Source: Chloroflexota bacterium (GTDB lineage: Bacteria > Chloroflexota > Anaerolineae > UBA2200). From it: a stretch of DNA of 32,506 nucleotides. Position 1 is the first letter of the stretch, and each line of letters starts with the position of its first letter. Below are positions 31,302-32,506 of this stretch, in pieces. The notes beneath the pieces were generated by a model. The model did not search any database, was not told the DNA's origin, and saw only the letters and a list, made by a program, of their open reading frames with translations. The stretch lies in contig JAUWJD010000042.1 in assembly GCA_030607875.1 (NCBI GenBank), positions 1 through 32,506 of the forward strand, read 5' to 3'. The position numbers and the translations under genes are program-made.

Positions 31302-32222
31302 TCACATCAGTTCTCTCAGTCTGGGGTCCAGGAAGCGGTAGGCCAGTTCGAGCAACAGGTTAATGAGCATAAAGGTAAGGCCCAGAGCCAGGGCGAGGAT
31401 GATGACCAGATTGGTGTGGCGCATGCGGATGGCGTCTAGCAGTGTAGCGCCCAGACCTGGCCAGCCGAAGAAGTACTCCACGACAGGAAGACTGCCCAGC
31501 GAAAAGCGCAACGAGACGCCCAGTGCCGTAGCGATGGGCACCATGGCGTTGGGCAGCACGTGCTCACCCCACACCTGACGCGCTGGCAGGCCCTTGGCCC
31601 ACGCGGTTCGCACGTAATCCTGGTGGGCCGCTTCGCTCAATGAGACGGAGGTGATTCGTGCCAACTGTGCCAATGGCCGTGTGGAGAGGACCAGGGCGGG
31701 CAAGATGATGTGCGAATCCCAGCCAAATCCACCCACTGGCACCAGGCGTATTCCCGTGCGCCGGTACCACATGATCTCAAGCACCTGGAGCAGGAGCGCG
31801 GTGAAGAAAGTGGGCATGGAAACGCCCAATAGCGACGTGGTGAGCAGGCCCAACGACAGGGGCGAGCCTTCCCAGTAGGCAGAAAGCACTCCCATGCTCA
31901 CACCGAGTCCGGCGGCAAAGAGCATGGTGACAAGGAGCAGGCCCATGCTTTTGAAGTAAGTATCCATCAACACCGTGGTCACTGGCACGGCGACTCGGCT
32001 GCGTCCGCTGGCGCGCCAGACGAATCCCAGGTTGCCAGTAGCCAGACCACGCAAGAACGATTGGCTGTCTCGAACGGCCTGCCCAAGCAGATTGATGGCG
32101 CCAGAACGAACGCTGCCGGAGAATGGTTGTCGCATCATCCGCAGGCCCAGGGCGCAGAAAAAGATGATGACCAGACTGGTGAGCAAGATCGCGCCTAGAC
32201 GGCGCAAGGCGAAATGTGTCAT
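31302..32222 (-). CDS. OppB/DppB-like ABC transporter permease
   Basis: A 306-residue membrane protein, partner of the OppC-like part of the next gene in a peptide-type importer. It starts MTHFALRRLGAILLTSLVII, the usual OppB first helix. The EAA loop is DYVRTAWAKGLPARQVWGEH followed by VLPN (about residues 215-238), and the GWPGLGATLLDAIRMRHTNL segment near the C-terminus is typical of OppB. Its first extracellular region is shorter than usual and lacks the PGDP motif. The start at 32222 fits GAGGAG upstream. No substrate-binding protein or OppD/F ATPase is seen downstream; they may lie beyond the right edge or elsewhere. It is the first gene of the minus-strand cluster within this window. 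Confidence 0.88.
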   Translation of the reverse strand: MTHFALRRLGAILLTSLVIIFFCALGLRMMRQPFSGSVRSGAINLLGQAVRDSQSFLRGLATGNLGFVWRASGRSRVAVPVTTVLMDTYFKSMGLLLVTMLFAAGLGVSMGVLSAYWEGSPLSLGLLTTSLLGVSMPTFFTALLLQVLEIMWYRRTGIRLVPVGGFGWDSHIILPALVLSTRPLAQLARITSVSLSEAAHQDYVRTAWAKGLPARQVWGEHVLPNAMVPIATALGVSLRFSLGSLPVVEYFFGWPGLGATLLDAIRMRHTNLVIILALALGLTFMLINLLLELAYRFLDPRLRELM

Positions 32223-32242
32223 AAATGGAATGCTCCTCGACG

Positions 32243-32267
32243 CACAGGGTACTGCGCCGAAGGTTGC
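32243..32267 (-). repeat. Second arm of the inverted repeat flanking the oppB-like gene
   Basis: Reverse complement of the arm at 31178-31202, with two mismatches. It lies in the leader of the oppB-like gene, 20 bases before its start codon. Confidence 0.75.
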
Positions 32268-32326
32268 CAAACTCGGGCAGTCATTTTTAAGTGATCATCG
32301 AGCCAAAGGGGCTTGGCAACCTTCGG
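32257..32326 (-). promoter_or_regulatory. Leader hairpin of the oppB-like gene
   Basis: A perfect 14-bp inverted repeat, ccgaaggttgccaa (32257-32270) with ttggcaaccttcgg (32313-32326), encloses a 42-base loop. It lies between the -10 box and the oppB-like start, so it would be transcribed. It could act as an attenuator or alternate with the arm-to-arm pairing described above; no T-run follows. Confidence 0.5.
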
Positions 32327-32349
32327 TGCACGAAGCAGTAGGGTCAATA

Positions 32350-32355
32350 ATTATA
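32350..32355 (-). promoter_or_regulatory. Perfect -10 box upstream of the oppB-like gene
   Basis: TATAAT on the minus strand at 32350-32355 predicts transcription from about 32343, with a leader of roughly 120 bases. The -35 region is weak (ttcgcc at an 18-base spacing), so activation by a regulator is possible. Confidence 0.5.
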
Positions 32356-32506
32356 CACAATCCGATGAATTGGGCGAATCTGTATCGGTTGCAAACTCTG
32401 TTGGTCGGTTTTTTCCAAGCACTCCCACACCACATGTAGGTGTGACGCAGCGCGTTTCGCTACTACCGCTAGTGCCGCTAAGCGTGCATGGAGCGGACCA
32501 ACACAC

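Overview
The window (about 59% G+C by eye) looks like a chromosomal segment of a Chloroflexota bacterium, probably of the Anaerolineae type. The grounds are gene content (SARP/AfsR-like regulator with NB-ARC and TPR modules, type III pantothenate kinase, M28 and TolB-like exported proteins, FlgD-Ig lipoprotein), frequent TTG starts, and long palindromic spacers of the 'gtcattgcgag...' and 'ttcgtgtaattcgtg' kinds. No rRNA or ribosomal protein gene is present to fix the taxonomy.

Layout. 1-220: end of an IS3-family element cut by the window edge. 451-4674: minus-strand operon ecfA1-ecfA2-ecfT-ecfS-coaX behind a clear sigma70 promoter, a complete ECF vitamin transporter next to pantothenate kinase, so probably pantothenate uptake and CoA synthesis. 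4677-5284: NUDIX hydrolase gene with one frameshift. 5456-8425: plus-strand operon of a lipoprotein with FlgD-type Ig repeats and two GT2 glycosyltransferases. 8696-10526: HNH protein, low-molecular-weight phosphatase and long-form ribosome hibernation factor, each with clear promoters or terminators. 10604-11073: L-asparaginase remnant. 11143-13093: mmsA and a ferritin-like gene, translationally coupled. 13191-14207: debris zone with a partial second mmsA, a 9-bp tandem repeat and a tRNA-Glu(CUC)-like gene followed by a terminator. 14449-16515: exported HExxH metalloprotease. 16516-17023: spacer full of inverted repeats. 17024-20347: SARP-family regulator. 20377-20966: MalT-like ATPase fragment, tyrosine recombinase C-terminus and a D-arm-less tRNA-Gly fragment, a probable integration scar. 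21209-32355: long minus-strand cluster, read from right to left: oppB-like permease, an OppC-like permease fused to an M28 peptidase domain, a membrane-anchored beta-propeller protein, a 1623-residue membrane-anchored multi-peptidase protein, and a sulfotransferase.

The most unusual part is the 22-32 kb cluster. A peptide-type ABC permease carries an extra transmembrane helix and an extracellular M28 module whose general-base Glu is replaced. The nearby giant protein has two M28 modules flanking two NTF2-like/gluzincin repeats, and one copy of each peptidase type has lost catalytic residues. I read this as a possible cell-surface peptide-processing and import machine in which dead peptidase domains may serve as peptide receptors; that function is inference. 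No substrate-binding protein or Opp ATPase gene lies inside the window.
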